Shown here: positions 38,940-47,774 of the stretch, piece after piece
Layout of the letters: every line of letters starts with the position of its first letter
Numbering within the stretch: the first letter of the stretch is position 1
Program-made: the position numbers and the translations under genes
Assembly: GCF_003718715.1 (NCBI RefSeq)
Contig: NZ_CP033465.1
Location: 2,170,001 to 2,234,000, forward strand
DNA length: 64,000 bases
Origin: Clostridium sp. JN-1
GTDB lineage: Bacteria; Bacillota; Clostridia; Clostridiales; Clostridiaceae
Direction: 5' to 3'
The notes under the pieces: generated by a model
What the model was told of the DNA's origin: nothing
The model's input: only the letters and a program-made list of their open reading frames with translations
Databases searched by the model: none

Positions 38940-39117
38940 GGTCTTATTCCTCCTACTCTTTGACATGCTTATGTTAGCCATATCATTATAACATATATCA
39001 AAGTATTAATACACATTATACAATACTATATTTTATCAAATGGCATGAATATATCCAATATTTCTGTAATATTAATTATATACCTAAAGCCATAAAATTT
39101 ACAGTTATTTTTATTAT

Positions 39118-39894
39118 CTATTCTCCAAAAGTTCCATCAGCTTTCAAATAGACAGTTTTATCATCTGAAATTACAGTAAGTCCCTTGTCAGTTATCTTAT
39201 CTAACTTTATATTTTCTCCTTCAATACCCTGTATAAGTACATGATTTCTATTACTTAAACTCTCTATCCACACATATTTAGTTGTTTTACCAATCCAAGG
39301 CAATTGGCTTATATAAGCAATATTATTGTCATCCAAAAATTTAGGACTGCTGCACCAAACGTAGTTAGGATCAGATGCAAGTTGATCATTTTTAGCAATT
39401 ACATTTCCATTTGTAGAAGTATACTGAGGATTTGTAACGTCTTGTTTATTGCCATCTGTATCTAGAAGTACCATACTTTGAGCTTTTCCATCATAAATAA
39501 TTACATCTTTTTTTGATGGACTAATATCATATATTGCATTTTCACCATCTAAGGTCACACTTTTAAATACTTTGCTTCCATTACTAACTTCATATACTGC
39601 CTTTGCAGTTTTTCCATCACTCAATTGTACACTATATGAATTTTCACTTGTTTTATTTTTTGGTTTAACTTCAGTATTTTTTGCTGGAGTATCCTTTGCT
39701 GGAGTACTCTTTGCGCTTTGTGCAGTATTGTTACCCTTAGATAAATCTTTAAATGCTCCTTTTAAAGATACAACTGAAAATGTACCTACTACAATGACTG
39801 CTAATACAATTAGAACAGCTGCAATAATTATTCTTCTTTTTCTGTTTTTCATTTTTCTATCATAATCTTTACTAAATATACTTGGCTTTACCAC
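39118..39894 (-). CDS. Single-pass membrane protein with extracellular beta domain, unknown function
   Basis: I do not recognise the family. A basic cytoplasmic N-terminus (FSKDYDRKMKNRKRR) is followed by a transmembrane helix (about residues 21-44), a Thr/Ala/Pro/Lys-rich linker (TPAKDTPAKNTEVKP) and a beta-rich extracellular region of about 180 aa. The last part has repeated GKT/DGT-like strands, suggesting a sensor or cell-wall-linked domain; the only cysteine there is in YVWCSSP. The start is GTG 39894 with GGAGG eight bases upstream. It stands alone upstream of tig. Confidence 0.7.
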   Translation of the reverse strand: MVKPSIFSKDYDRKMKNRKRRIIIAAVLIVLAVIVVGTFSVVSLKGAFKDLSKGNNTAQSAKSTPAKDTPAKNTEVKPKNKTSENSYSVQLSDGKTAKAVYEVSNGSKVFKSVTLDGENAIYDISPSKKDVIIYDGKAQSMVLLDTDGNKQDVTNPQYTSTNGNVIAKNDQLASDPNYVWCSSPKFLDDNNIAYISQLPWIGKTTKYVWIESLSNRNHVLIQGIEGENIKLDKITDKGLTVISDDKTVYLKADGTFGE

Positions 39895-40129
39895 CGTTAA
39901 TTCCTCCTAAATAATATATAAATATTAGCAACTTTTCTTTAGATATACAAAATTATTAGTAATAAAACTACTTTTTAACAACTCATTATTTATTATAACT
40001 CAAATACATAAAAAATAATAACACTTTTAACAACAAAATGGAATTTAGAATGTAAATTCATTCTTTATTTATAATTCTATAGTGTAAAAATGAAAACTGC
40101 AATACATTTCTTATAATAAAATGAACCTT

Positions 40130-40348
40130 TCCGACCACAAGGGTACGGGGCTTCGTATAGAAGTTTGATAGTCTAAGCTAAGCTATCCTTATTCTAACGG
40201 GCGTATCCACTTCGCCCCTGCTGTATAGAACTGTTAAGTCCACAACGCTGCTTTTCTTTAATATATTTAATGCTCCATTTGCGTCTGCATTTAACTTATA
40301 TCCTGTTTTGGTTACACATTTACTAACAATACTCTTTTTCAGTAAAAA
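40130..40348 (-). pseudogene. Remnant of an IS200/IS605 family TnpB gene and right end
   Basis: The minus strand reads the conserved TnpB C-terminus: KTGYKLNADANGALNILKKS, then VVDLTVLYSRGEVDTPVRIR and a stop at 40178. The upstream nuclease domains are missing. The flanking sequence CGTACCCTTGTGGTCGGAAAGGTTCA belongs to the element's right-end hairpin and is shared in part with 59704-59775. TnpB proteins are RNA-guided nucleases of these transposons; only the tail survives here. Confidence 0.75.
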
Positions 40349-40573
40349 CTAATTATAGAGGGTATCGAACCCTCTATAATTAAAGTGCTTACATCCTTGG
40401 GTACAAGACCACACGGTTTTATGCACCTTTATATAAGCTGGATATATATTGTTTTTTCTTATCTTATCAATACTCATTCTTTCCATCTTGTGTATATTTA
40501 ATACAGGAAATTTTCCATCGATTGAAATAACTGCCTTTAAGTAAGTGTAGGGCAAGCATTTTTTAGAGGACAA
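40349..40573 (-). CDS. Dubious 74-codon frame, unrecognised
   Basis: The frame encodes Lys/Ile/Cys-rich sequence (PAYIKVHKTVWSCTQGCKHF near the end). I see no family match, and its start lies inside the repeat at 40564. Its last codons fall in a perfect hairpin. It may be a remnant of a decayed element protein rather than a real gene. Confidence 0.2.
   Translation of the reverse strand: MSSKKCLPYTYLKAVISIDGKFPVLNIHKMERMSIDKIRKNNIYPAYIKVHKTVWSCTQGCKHFNYRGFDTLYN
40350..40382. repeat. Perfect 14-bp hairpin
   Basis: TAATTATAGAGGGT and ACCCTCTATAATTA with a 5-base loop directly adjoin the TnpB remnant; it may be an element end or terminator. Confidence 0.6.
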
Positions 40574-40758
40574 AGGACAATTGACAGGGGACAGAGAAGG
40601 TTGATTTTTTGCTAACGCAAAAGAATCTTTAAATTTATATAGGTTATCAATGTTTCGCTCTAGCGAAACGAGCTATCAAAAATTTAATTAAAGGTTTTTC
40701 GTAAGCTTAGCGGAGAAAAATCCTCCTTCACTGTCCTCTGTCCTATGTCCTATGTTTT
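40564..40758. repeat. Compact full-length heptamer-ended palindromic element
   Basis: This 195-bp copy is the clearest of the family. The left end has the heptamers AGAGGAC, AAAGGAC, AATTGAC and AGGGGAC, then AGAGAAGG. The right end, inverted, has AGGAC-containing heptamers. The inside is a long imperfect palindrome (TTTTTTGCTAACGCAAAAG against GGTTTTTCGTAAGCTTAGC), closing at the perfect hairpin GTTTCGCT/AGCGAAAC. No coding potential is seen. Confidence 0.8.
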
Positions 40759-40775
40759 TTAATTATGTATCTATC

Positions 40776-41357
40776 CTATTTTATATTTCTACTGCCAGGC
40801 TTTATATATGGAGTACCCTCTTTGCACATAGGGCATTCTTCCTTTTCATAACTTTTAATATCAAGTTTTACAGCACTATACATTGGATATTCTACTTCTA
40901 CACCTTCTGCCCTTCTGTCAACTATACAAGTTATTCCTACTACTTCTCCACCTAAGGCTTTAATGACATCCGCCACTTCTAAAAAAGATTTTCCTGTGGT
41001 TATAACATCCTCAGATATTATGGCCTTTTGACCTTTCTTTATTTCAAATCCTCTTCTTATAGTCATCTTTCCATCTTGTCTTTCAGCAAATATACCAGGC
41101 TTTCCGGTTTGTCTTGCCAGCTCATAAGATACAACTACTCCTCCCATAGCCGGTCCTACTATAATATCAAAATCTACATCCTTAAGCTTATCTGCTACTA
41201 CCTTTAAAACTTTTTCTGCCTTATCTGGGTATTGAAGCAGCTTTGCACACTGGCAGTATCTATTGCTGTGTCTTCCAGATGACAATAAAAAATGTCCTTC
41301 CAAAAGTGCATCTGTTTCTTTCAAAGTATCTATAACCATTTTATCTGTATTTTCCAT
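40776..41357 (-). CDS. pyrE: Orotate phosphoribosyltransferase
   Basis: PyrE joins orotate to PRPP to make OMP, the fifth step of UMP synthesis. The PRPP-binding motif is in [18 protein letters not shown], and the substrate-binding [14 protein letters not shown] is near residue 28. The length (193 aa) is normal for the clostridial class. The ATG follows GAGGAGG. It is the last gene of the pyrBICFKDE operon, 40 bases after pyrD. Confidence 0.96.
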   Translation of the reverse strand: MENTDKMVIDTLKETDALLEGHFLLSSGRHSNRYCQCAKLLQYPDKAEKVLKVVADKLKDVDFDIIVGPAMGGVVVSYELARQTGKPGIFAERQDGKMTIRRGFEIKKGQKAIISEDVITTGKSFLEVADVIKALGGEVVGITCIVDRRAEGVEVEYPMYSAVKLDIKSYEKEECPMCKEGTPYIKPGSRNIK

Positions 41358-41397
41358 AATAAAATCCTCCTCATCAATTTGCTTTTAAAAATTACAA

Positions 41398-42294
41398 TTA
41401 TATTATTCCTCTTATTTCATCCAAATTATTAATATTTTCTCTTTGCATATATTTATAAATACCATTTATAACATTCAAACAAGTCATTGGGTTCATAAAG
41501 TTTGCCGTTCCAATTTGGACTGCACTTGCACCTGCCATAATAAACTCAACTGCATCCTGCCATGAAGTTATTCCTCCAAGTCCAATTACAGGAACATCGA
41601 TGGCTTTGCATACTTCATATACCATTCTAAGTGCTATCGGCTTTATTGCAGGTCCTGAAAGTCCAGCTGTTACATTTTCAAAAATAGGTTTCCTAAGCTT
41701 AATATCTATTGCCATGGCCTTAAATGTATTTACAAGTGATATTGCATCTGCTCCAGCATCACAGCACTTGTATGCCATATCTACAATATCTTCTGCATTT
41801 GGAGAAAGCTTTACCATCATAGGTTTTTTGCAAACTTCTTTAACTTCTTTTACAACCTTATAAGCTACTTCAGATTTTATTCCAAATGCCATTCCACCCG
41901 ATTTAACATTTGGACAAGATATATTTAATTCAATCATATCTACATCAGTATCATTTAATTTTTGGATTCCAGCTGCATACTCCTCAATACTTCCCCCGCC
42001 TAAATTGGCAATAGCAACTGTTCCATACTTTTTCATCATAGGCAGTTCGTGTTTTATAAAATGATCCACACCTGGATTTTGAAGCCCTACACTATTTAAC
42101 ATTCCGCTTTTGCTTTCAAAAACTCTCACACCGTCGTTTCCGTCCTTTGGATTTAATGTAAGACCTTTTGAGCATATTCCTCCAAGTTTTGATACATCAA
42201 AGAACTCATTGTATTCTTCTCCAAATCCAAACGTCCCTGATGCAGCAATTACAGGATTTTTAAAATTTAAACCGCATATATTAACTGAAAGCAT
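41398..42294 (-). CDS. pyrD: Dihydroorotate dehydrogenase, class 1B catalytic subunit
   Basis: PyrDB oxidises dihydroorotate to orotate using FMN and passes electrons to PyrK for NAD+. The FMN-binding and active-site motifs include [12 protein letters not shown] near the start, [15 protein letters not shown] (active-site loop Cys), [10 protein letters not shown] and [19 protein letters not shown]. At 298 aa it has the typical class 1B size. The start codon shares its A with the pyrK stop (TAATG), indicating coupling. It requires PyrK, which is encoded immediately upstream. Confidence 0.96.
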   Translation of the reverse strand: MLSVNICGLNFKNPVIAASGTFGFGEEYNEFFDVSKLGGICSKGLTLNPKDGNDGVRVFESKSGMLNSVGLQNPGVDHFIKHELPMMKKYGTVAIANLGGGSIEEYAAGIQKLNDTDVDMIELNISCPNVKSGGMAFGIKSEVAYKVVKEVKEVCKKPMMVKLSPNAEDIVDMAYKCCDAGADAISLVNTFKAMAIDIKLRKPIFENVTAGLSGPAIKPIALRMVYEVCKAIDVPVIGLGGITSWQDAVEFIMAGASAVQIGTANFMNPMTCLNVINGIYKYMQRENINNLDEIRGII

Positions 42295-43034
42295 TATATA
42301 TCCTCCTTAAGAATTAAGTCATCTCCAAAGAAAACAGGACCATCCTTACAAGTTCTCTTATTTCCATTCTTAGTCTTACAAGTGCATACAAGACAGGCTC
42401 CAACCCCACAAGCCATATGTTTTTCCATGGAAACATACACAGGTATGTCTTTTTCTCTGCACATTTTTATTACTTTTGACATCATTATTTCCGGTCCGCA
42501 GCAAACTACAACGTCATAAAGTTCTGGTTTCAACATTTCCGTTACATACCCTTTGTGTCCGCAAATTCCCGTTTCAGTAGATATATTTATACTATTTACA
42601 TATCCTTTATAGCTGTCGAGTTCATAACAGCCATCCTTAAATCCAGCATAAAGATCGATGTCACAATCCTTAAGAAATTTAGCTAAGTAGAGCATTGGTG
42701 CTGTACCTATTCCCCCTGAAACAATTGCCACCTTTCCTTTTATCTTTTGAGTATCAAATCCATTTCCAAGAGGTCCAGTAATCTGTATTGCATCATTTTT
42801 CTTTAACTTACTTAAAATTTTAGTACCTTCTCCAATATTCTGATATAAAAAAACTATTTCTTCATTATCTATGCAGTGTATACTTATAGGTCTTGAAAGA
42901 AGTGGATATTCATCCCATGCCCTAAGCATATAAAACTGACCCGGCTTTCCAGTAAATTTTCCCTTTATCGTAAGCTTAAAAACATTTTTAAATACTTCCA
43001 CATTCTCATGTACCAAACTCGTACTAAAATTCAA
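42294..43034 (-). CDS. pyrK: Dihydroorotate dehydrogenase electron-transfer subunit
   Basis: PyrK carries FAD and a [2Fe-2S] cluster and links PyrD to NAD+. The FAD/NAD-binding flavodoxin-reductase-like domain has [10 protein letters not shown] and [11 protein letters not shown]. The iron-sulfur site is [11 protein letters not shown] followed by a later Cys in RTCKDGP. I prefer TTG at 43034, eight bases after GGAGG, over ATG at 43049. The 246-aa length is normal. Its stop overlaps the pyrD start by one base. Confidence 0.95.
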   Translation of the reverse strand: MNFSTSLVHENVEVFKNVFKLTIKGKFTGKPGQFYMLRAWDEYPLLSRPISIHCIDNEEIVFLYQNIGEGTKILSKLKKNDAIQITGPLGNGFDTQKIKGKVAIVSGGIGTAPMLYLAKFLKDCDIDLYAGFKDGCYELDSYKGYVNSINISTETGICGHKGYVTEMLKPELYDVVVCCGPEIMMSKVIKMCREKDIPVYVSMEKHMACGVGACLVCTCKTKNGNKRTCKDGPVFFGDDLILKEDI

Positions 43035-43050
43035 CGCACTTACCTCCATA

Positions 43051-43911
43051 TTATAATTTTCTTGCTATGTCATCCCTCATTCTTATTGCTTCTCTTCTTG
43101 CATATTCGCTGTAGTTCTTATCTCCATCGCCAAACTTTTTATATGCAAGTAAAATACCTCTTGAAGAATTTACAACTCCACCATTTCCATTCTTGAAGTA
43201 GATAGATACATCATCTGCATTTCCTCCCTGTGCCCCATAACCAGGTATTAGGAAAAACATTTTATCTAAATTTTTTCTTATCTTCATTCCTTCATCAGTA
43301 TGTGTACATCCAACTACTCCTCCTATTGGACCGTAACCATACTTTCCTAAGTACTTTGAGTTAAGTTTATTTATCTTATCTCCAACTACATCATAAACTT
43401 TTTTTCCAGATTCAGTTTTAAGATATTGAATATCTTCTGCTCCCTTATTTGACGTTCTAACTAGTATAAACAGCCCTTTATTGTTATTTTCAACATACGG
43501 TAAATATGGCTCTATCCCATCAAGACCCATGTATGGATTTAATGTTACAAAATCGCTTTCAAAGTCGCCTTCAAAATGTGCTTTTGCATACATTTCAGCT
43601 GTTTTTGCTATATCTCCCCTTTTTATGTCCGCTATTATAATTGCACTTTTCTCCCTTAAATATTTTAATGTCTTGTAGTAAACTTGCATTCCTTTTAATC
43701 CAAGTGCCTCATAATATGCTATTTGCACTTTGTAGCAAACAGCCGCATCTAATGTAGCATCAATAATATTTCTGTTGAATTCAAAAATTGCATCTTCAAT
43801 TGAAGTATTTTTATCTAAAACCCATTTAGGTATATATTCTATAGAAGTATCTAGTCCAACACAAACATGTCCTTTTTTTTCAACGCCTTCATATAACTTA
43901 TCTGTAATCAT
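43051..43911 (-). CDS. pyrF: Orotidine-5'-phosphate decarboxylase (long-type)
   Basis: PyrF decarboxylates OMP to UMP, the last step of the pathway. The active-site motif ADIKRGDIAKTAEMYAKAHF holds the Lys-Asp-Lys/Asp dyads. The 286-aa length matches the longer class found in clostridia and actinobacteria. The start lies directly against the pyrC stop (43912). It is upstream of pyrK in the operon. Confidence 0.95.
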   Translation of the reverse strand: MITDKLYEGVEKKGHVCVGLDTSIEYIPKWVLDKNTSIEDAIFEFNRNIIDATLDAAVCYKVQIAYYEALGLKGMQVYYKTLKYLREKSAIIIADIKRGDIAKTAEMYAKAHFEGDFESDFVTLNPYMGLDGIEPYLPYVENNNKGLFILVRTSNKGAEDIQYLKTESGKKVYDVVGDKINKLNSKYLGKYGYGPIGGVVGCTHTDEGMKIRKNLDKMFFLIPGYGAQGGNADDVSIYFKNGNGGVVNSSRGILLAYKKFGDGDKNYSEYARREAIRMRDDIARKL

Positions 43912-45114
43912 CTATCTCACAGCTCCAATTTTATTTGAATTATAAACTACTTTTCCACGTCTAAATGTAGTTAATACATCACCATAGACATTCATTCCAT
44001 TGAAAGGAGTATTTTTTCCTTTAGATTTAAAATCATCTGAGCATATTTTGTACTGTCTCTCTAAATCTACTAGAACCAAATCAGCATCATACCCTACCTT
44101 AATTTGTCCCTTTTTGCATTTCATTATACACGCTGGATTTTTAGACATTATCTGGGACAGCTTATTTAAACTTATGCGTCCGCTTTTAACTAAACTTGTA
44201 TAGCAAATTGAGAAAGATGTCTCTATCCCAGATATACCAGCTGCCCCATTTTTCTTATCCTCACTTGTATGAGGTGCATGGTCTGTACCTATTGCATCTA
44301 CCCATCCATCTTTTATAGCATTTATTAAAAACCCAACATCTTCTTTATCCCTTATAGGTGGATTTACTTTATAAGAGCTATTTAAAAGAGCAATATGATG
44401 AGGTGTCACTTCACAAGTCACATTACATCCTTTTCTTTTAGCTTCAATAATATAACTCATTGATTCTTTAGTACTTACATGTGATATATGGACATGACAG
44501 CCTGTAAATTTTGACAAGGCTAAATTTCTCCAGGTCATCATATTTTCTGACAACCTCATATCTACATTTGAAACAGAACTTTCTTCACAATGGCACATTA
44601 CTATTTGATTTTTTTCTTTTGCTTTTAGCATGGCATCCATCATTACTTTACTGTCCATTACATCTTTTCCATCTTCAGATATAACTTTAACTCTTGAGTC
44701 TAAATCATCAAGATGGCTTATATCATGACCATTGAAGTCTCTTGTTATAGATACAGCTTGATGGATATCTACAAGGCCAACCTCTTGTGCCTTTTTAAGT
44801 ATATAATTAACTATACTCATGCTGCTGCACACAGGCTTTGTATTTGCCATTAAATTGACTAGAGTATATCCCCCTCTAACTGCAGCCATACTTCCACTTT
44901 TAATATCTTCTTTATAAGTCAAACCAGGATCTCTAAAGTGTGCATGCAAATCAATAAATGACGGCATGAGTACTAATCCATTAGCATCAATAACTTCGCA
45001 ATTTTTATTTAAGTTTCTGTCTATCTCAGAAATTTTACCATTATTTATATATAAGTCCCCAACAAAATCCTGCATATAGTCAACTATTCTTGCATTTTTA
45101 ATCAACAACTCCAT
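43912..45114 (-). CDS. pyrC: Dihydroorotase
   Basis: PyrC closes carbamoyl-aspartate to dihydroorotate using a binuclear zinc centre. Metal ligands are in IDLHAHFRDPG, the MCHCEE region, HISHVST and IGTDHAPHTSED. The aspartate/lysine part SEDGKDVMDSKVMM lies between. The 400-aa length fits the class I enzymes. I chose ATG 45114 (AAAGGA ten bases upstream); an in-frame ATG lies nine bases earlier. It sits between pyrI and pyrF. Confidence 0.94.
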   Translation of the reverse strand: MELLIKNARIVDYMQDFVGDLYINNGKISEIDRNLNKNCEVIDANGLVLMPSFIDLHAHFRDPGLTYKEDIKSGSMAAVRGGYTLVNLMANTKPVCSSMSIVNYILKKAQEVGLVDIHQAVSITRDFNGHDISHLDDLDSRVKVISEDGKDVMDSKVMMDAMLKAKEKNQIVMCHCEESSVSNVDMRLSENMMTWRNLALSKFTGCHVHISHVSTKESMSYIIEAKRKGCNVTCEVTPHHIALLNSSYKVNPPIRDKEDVGFLINAIKDGWVDAIGTDHAPHTSEDKKNGAAGISGIETSFSICYTSLVKSGRISLNKLSQIMSKNPACIMKCKKGQIKVGYDADLVLVDLERQYKICSDDFKSKGKNTPFNGMNVYGDVLTTFRRGKVVYNSNKIGAVR

Positions 45115-45153
45115 TAAAAGCATATCCTTTCTAATTTAAGTAGAGATATAAAA

Positions 45154-45585
45154 CTAAATTTCCATAGCTCTATAAATTTCATCACAGTACTGACACCTGT
45201 ATTCTCCCTTTGCTTCATCTACAAGTTCAAATACATGTGGTAAATTTTTCTCCGTTGATGTTATGCATCTAGGATTCTTGCATTTTATTATGCCTGTAAC
45301 TTTTTTTGGAAAAGTTAATTTTATCTTTTTTTCTATGTTCTCATCTTTTATGACATCTATTGTTACATTAGGATCCAAAAATCCCAATACAGTAAAATCC
45401 AAATCCATATTATTTTCTATTTTTATTATGTCTTTTTTAATAAGCTTTTTGCTTTCAGCATTCATTATGAGTGCAACTGAATAATCTGCTTTATCAAGAC
45501 CAAGGTAATTAAATATCTTTATTCCGTGGCCTGCCTTTATATGATCTATAACTATACCATTTTTAACACTATTTATTGTAAGCAT
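45154..45585 (-). CDS. pyrI: Aspartate carbamoyltransferase regulatory subunit
   Basis: PyrI binds nucleotide effectors and a structural zinc and assembles with PyrB. The four zinc cysteines are in CKNPRC and CQYCDEIY, near residues 102-138. The N-terminal allosteric half ([20 protein letters not shown]) is intact. The length (143 aa) is close to the E. coli 153 aa. The ATG follows AGGAGG. Its presence implies allosteric control of PyrB in addition to leader-level control. Confidence 0.95.
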   Translation of the reverse strand: MLTINSVKNGIVIDHIKAGHGIKIFNYLGLDKADYSVALIMNAESKKLIKKDIIKIENNMDLDFTVLGFLDPNVTIDVIKDENIEKKIKLTFPKKVTGIIKCKNPRCITSTEKNLPHVFELVDEAKGEYRCQYCDEIYRAMEI

Positions 45586-45605
45586 AATTTTAATACCTCC
45601 TTTAA

Positions 45606-46526
45606 CTACTTTACACCTAAAAGTTTAGATATAAGTGCCATCCTAACATACATGCCGTATTTAGCCTGCCTAAAGTAACATGCCCTTGGATCACTATCAA
45701 CTTCTTCAGCTATTTCATTGACACGAGGAAGCGGATGTAAAACTATCATATCTTTTGATGCCATCTCCATTTTTTGTGAATCCAATATATAGCTGTCCTT
45801 AAGTCTTATATAATCTTCTTCATTAAAAAATCTCTCTTTTTGAACTCTAGTCATGTAAAGTATGTCTAATTCTCCTATTACATCTTCTAACTTTTCTACT
45901 TCTTTGAATTCAATATTCTTATTTTTTAATTCATTTATTATATAATCTGGAACTTTTAATTCTTCAGGAGATATTAAAATAAACTTGTTGTTTTCATATC
46001 TTGATATAGCTTTTATTAAAGAATGAACAGTTCTTCCAAATTTCAAGTCCCCACAAAGACCTATGGTCAAATTGTTCAAACTGCCTTTTATTGATTTGAT
46101 TGTTAAGAGGTCTGTAAGTGTTTGTGTTGGATGTTGGTGTCCGCCGTCTCCAGCATTTATAACAGGTATGTTTGAATATATTGAAGCAACTTTAGGAGCT
46201 CCTTCTTTAGGATGTCTCATTGCAATTATGTCTGCATAGCATCCTACAACCCTTACAGTATCTGCAACACTTTCACCTTTTGATACTGAACTTGAATTTG
46301 GTTCTGAAAATCCTATAACCTTGCCGCCTAATCTTAGCATTGCAGCTTCAAAACTAAATCTTGTTCTCGTACTAGGTTCATAAAATAGTGTCGCTAGTAT
46401 CTTTCCATCACATACATGGGAAAAGTCTTCTGGTGACTTTATGATTTGATCTGCTAATTTAAAAACTTCTTCTAACTCTTCCAATGTAAAGTCCATTGGA
46501 TCAATTAAATGTCTTCCTTTTAACAT
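45606..46526 (-). CDS. pyrB: Aspartate carbamoyltransferase catalytic subunit
   Basis: PyrB joins carbamoyl phosphate and aspartate, the committed step. The carbamoyl-phosphate site [17 protein letters not shown] is near residue 53. The aspartate-binding loops include [12 protein letters not shown] and [16 protein letters not shown]. The length of 306 aa is normal. The ATG follows GGAGG; immediately upstream is a second PyrR-like sequence (46544-46557). It heads the operon, and pyrI follows after 20 bases. Confidence 0.96.
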   Translation of the reverse strand: MLKGRHLIDPMDFTLEELEEVFKLADQIIKSPEDFSHVCDGKILATLFYEPSTRTRFSFEAAMLRLGGKVIGFSEPNSSSVSKGESVADTVRVVGCYADIIAMRHPKEGAPKVASIYSNIPVINAGDGGHQHPTQTLTDLLTIKSIKGSLNNLTIGLCGDLKFGRTVHSLIKAISRYENNKFILISPEELKVPDYIINELKNKNIEFKEVEKLEDVIGELDILYMTRVQKERFFNEEDYIRLKDSYILDSQKMEMASKDMIVLHPLPRVNEIAEEVDSDPRACYFRQAKYGMYVRMALISKLLGVK

Positions 46527-46543
46527 ATTAATTCCTCCTTCTT

Positions 46544-46557
46544 AGCCTCTCGGTGCT
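46544..46557 (-). promoter_or_regulatory. Second PyrR-binding-loop-like sequence next to the pyrB ribosome site
   Basis: On the minus strand AGCACCGAGAGGCT matches 12 of 14 positions of the PyrR RNA motif ARUCCNGNGAGGYU. It lies after the terminator and ends a few bases before the AAGGAGG of pyrB. It could let PyrR act on translation as well as termination. Confidence 0.5.
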
Positions 46558-46571
46558 AAATTTAAAGGTAT

Positions 46572-46596
46572 AAAAAAAGCCTTCTTAATAGAAGGC
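46572..46596 (-). terminator. Attenuator terminator of the pyr leader
   Basis: On the minus strand GCCTTC and GAAGGC form the stem, followed by a run of seven T. Upstream GGAAGGCA in the PyrR site region can pair with TGCCTTC to form an antiterminator. Confidence 0.75.
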
Positions 46597-46650
46597 ATAA
46601 TTATACTTTATTATCATAATAATATGTAATAAATTTAAGTCAATTTCATT

Positions 46651-46673
46651 TGCCTTCCTAACCTCACGGGATT
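46651..46673 (-). promoter_or_regulatory. PyrR-binding loop/antiterminator of the pyr leader
   Basis: On the minus strand AATCCCGTGAGGTT (46673-46660) fits all 14 positions of the PyrR motif ARUCCNGNGAGGYU. The following GGAAGGCA is complementary to the 5' arm of the terminator at 46572-46596, so this segment is the anti-antiterminator/antiterminator of UMP-PyrR attenuation. PyrR itself is not encoded in this window. Confidence 0.75.
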
Positions 46674-46751
46674 AGTATTAAAGGTGTATTTTTATTGTTA
46701 CAAGCATATCATGAATAAAATATAAAGTCAACTTATTTTTATAAAATATAA

Positions 46752-47507
46752 TCAAAGTTTTTGAGCCATAATTGCAGCTCCTATTGCCCCAGCATATCTT
46801 CCAAATGGATTTGTCTTTACACTGCTGCCCAACTTTTCAGAAAGTTTTTCAACTATATAACTGCTGTCACTCAATCCACCTGTTAAAAAATAATTAAATT
46901 CGTCTGAATGTTTCTGACATAGTGATTTAACCTTGCTAGTTATGGAATCTATGACTCCATAAGCTATATCTTCTCTTTTTTTATTGCTTCCTATTAAACT
47001 TATAACCTCAGATTCTGCAAACACAGTACACATTGAACTTATAGTTACACCTTTACCTGACTTTGCCATTTGGCACATTTGATTTATATCAAGTCCTAGA
47101 GTATTTGCCATAAGTTCCAAAAACCTTCCTGTTCCTGCAGCACATTTGTCATTCATAGTAAAATTAGTTATATTTCCATTTTGGACAGTTATTATTTTGG
47201 TATCCTGCCCACCTATATCTATGACAGTGCAGTCTTCTCCTAAAAGATAGTATGCTCCTTTACCATGACATGTTATTTCTGTTATAGTTTTATCTGCATA
47301 AGGTACCGAAACCCTTCCATAACCGGTAGCTACAATTTTACAATTGTTCTTATTCAAATCCATGTTTATTAATTTTTCTTTTATTTCATCTGCTATTTTA
47401 ACACTGCTCCATCCAGTAGGATAAACAAATTTAGTTCTTATTCTATCATTTTCAAACACACATACTTTAGAAGCAGTAGAACCTATATCTATTCCCACAT
47501 AAAACAT
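46752..47507 (-). CDS. Acyl-CoA dehydratase-type activase (DCCP reductase component)
   Basis: A 251-aa ASKHA ATPase, the electron-injecting partner of the double-cubane protein encoded two genes upstream. Motifs include YVGIDIGSTASKVCVF (phosphate 1), IDIGGQDTK (phosphate 2) and the cluster cysteines in NDKCAAGTGRFL and SSMCTVFAES. The [4Fe-4S] cluster bridges two subunits and ATP hydrolysis lowers its potential. ATG 47507 follows AGAGG by eight bases. It lies 15 bases after DUF3343 and is the last gene of the three-gene operon. In Carboxydothermus an equivalent pair reduces acetylene and other small substrates. Confidence 0.92.
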   Translation of the reverse strand: MFYVGIDIGSTASKVCVFENDRIRTKFVYPTGWSSVKIADEIKEKLINMDLNKNNCKIVATGYGRVSVPYADKTITEITCHGKGAYYLLGEDCTVIDIGGQDTKIITVQNGNITNFTMNDKCAAGTGRFLELMANTLGLDINQMCQMAKSGKGVTISSMCTVFAESEVISLIGSNKKREDIAYGVIDSITSKVKSLCQKHSDEFNYFLTGGLSDSSYIVEKLSEKLGSSVKTNPFGRYAGAIGAAIMAQKL

Positions 47508-47522
47508 AAACTTCACCTCTTA

Positions 47523-47774
47523 TTATAGGTATGGATTCTTTAATTCCTTAGTTATTGAATGAAGGCCAGAAGTATTTACTTTATTACAAGCTATTAGTTC
47601 TTTAATCTTTTCTTCATCATTTTTATCATACATTATTGAAATACCACAGCATGCTGAAATTTCACGCGGTGTCGGTGTTATTGTATATGTTATTTTTTCT
47701 TTCTTTAATAACTCTTCCATTTTTATTCCTTCAGTATGTGATGGAAATAATATGTAATACCTAGTTTTCTGCAT
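47523..47774 (-). CDS. DUF3343 putative Se/S carrier-like protein
   Basis: The 83-aa protein is a DUF3343 domain, with YYILFPSHTEGIKMEELLKK at the start and a Cys pair in REISACCGISIMYD. The family is described as a putative selenium/sulfur carrier, but function is not established. Its start shares the TAATG overlap with the double-cubane protein stop, so translation is coupled. The activase follows after 15 bases. This placement suggests a role in cofactor supply or maturation of the double-cubane system. Confidence 0.88.
   Translation of the reverse strand: MQKTRYYILFPSHTEGIKMEELLKKEKITYTITPTPREISACCGISIMYDKNDEEKIKELIACNKVNTSGLHSITKELKNPYL

Larger units (their letters stand above)
39895..40775. 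other. Intergenic tract rich in mobile-element debris
   Basis: About 880 bases between the membrane protein and pyrE, holding in order an AT-rich promoter area, an IS605-type TnpB C-terminal remnant, a perfect hairpin, a dubious 74-codon frame and a heptamer-ended palindromic element. No intact gene was recognised apart from the dubious frame. Confidence 0.6.
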
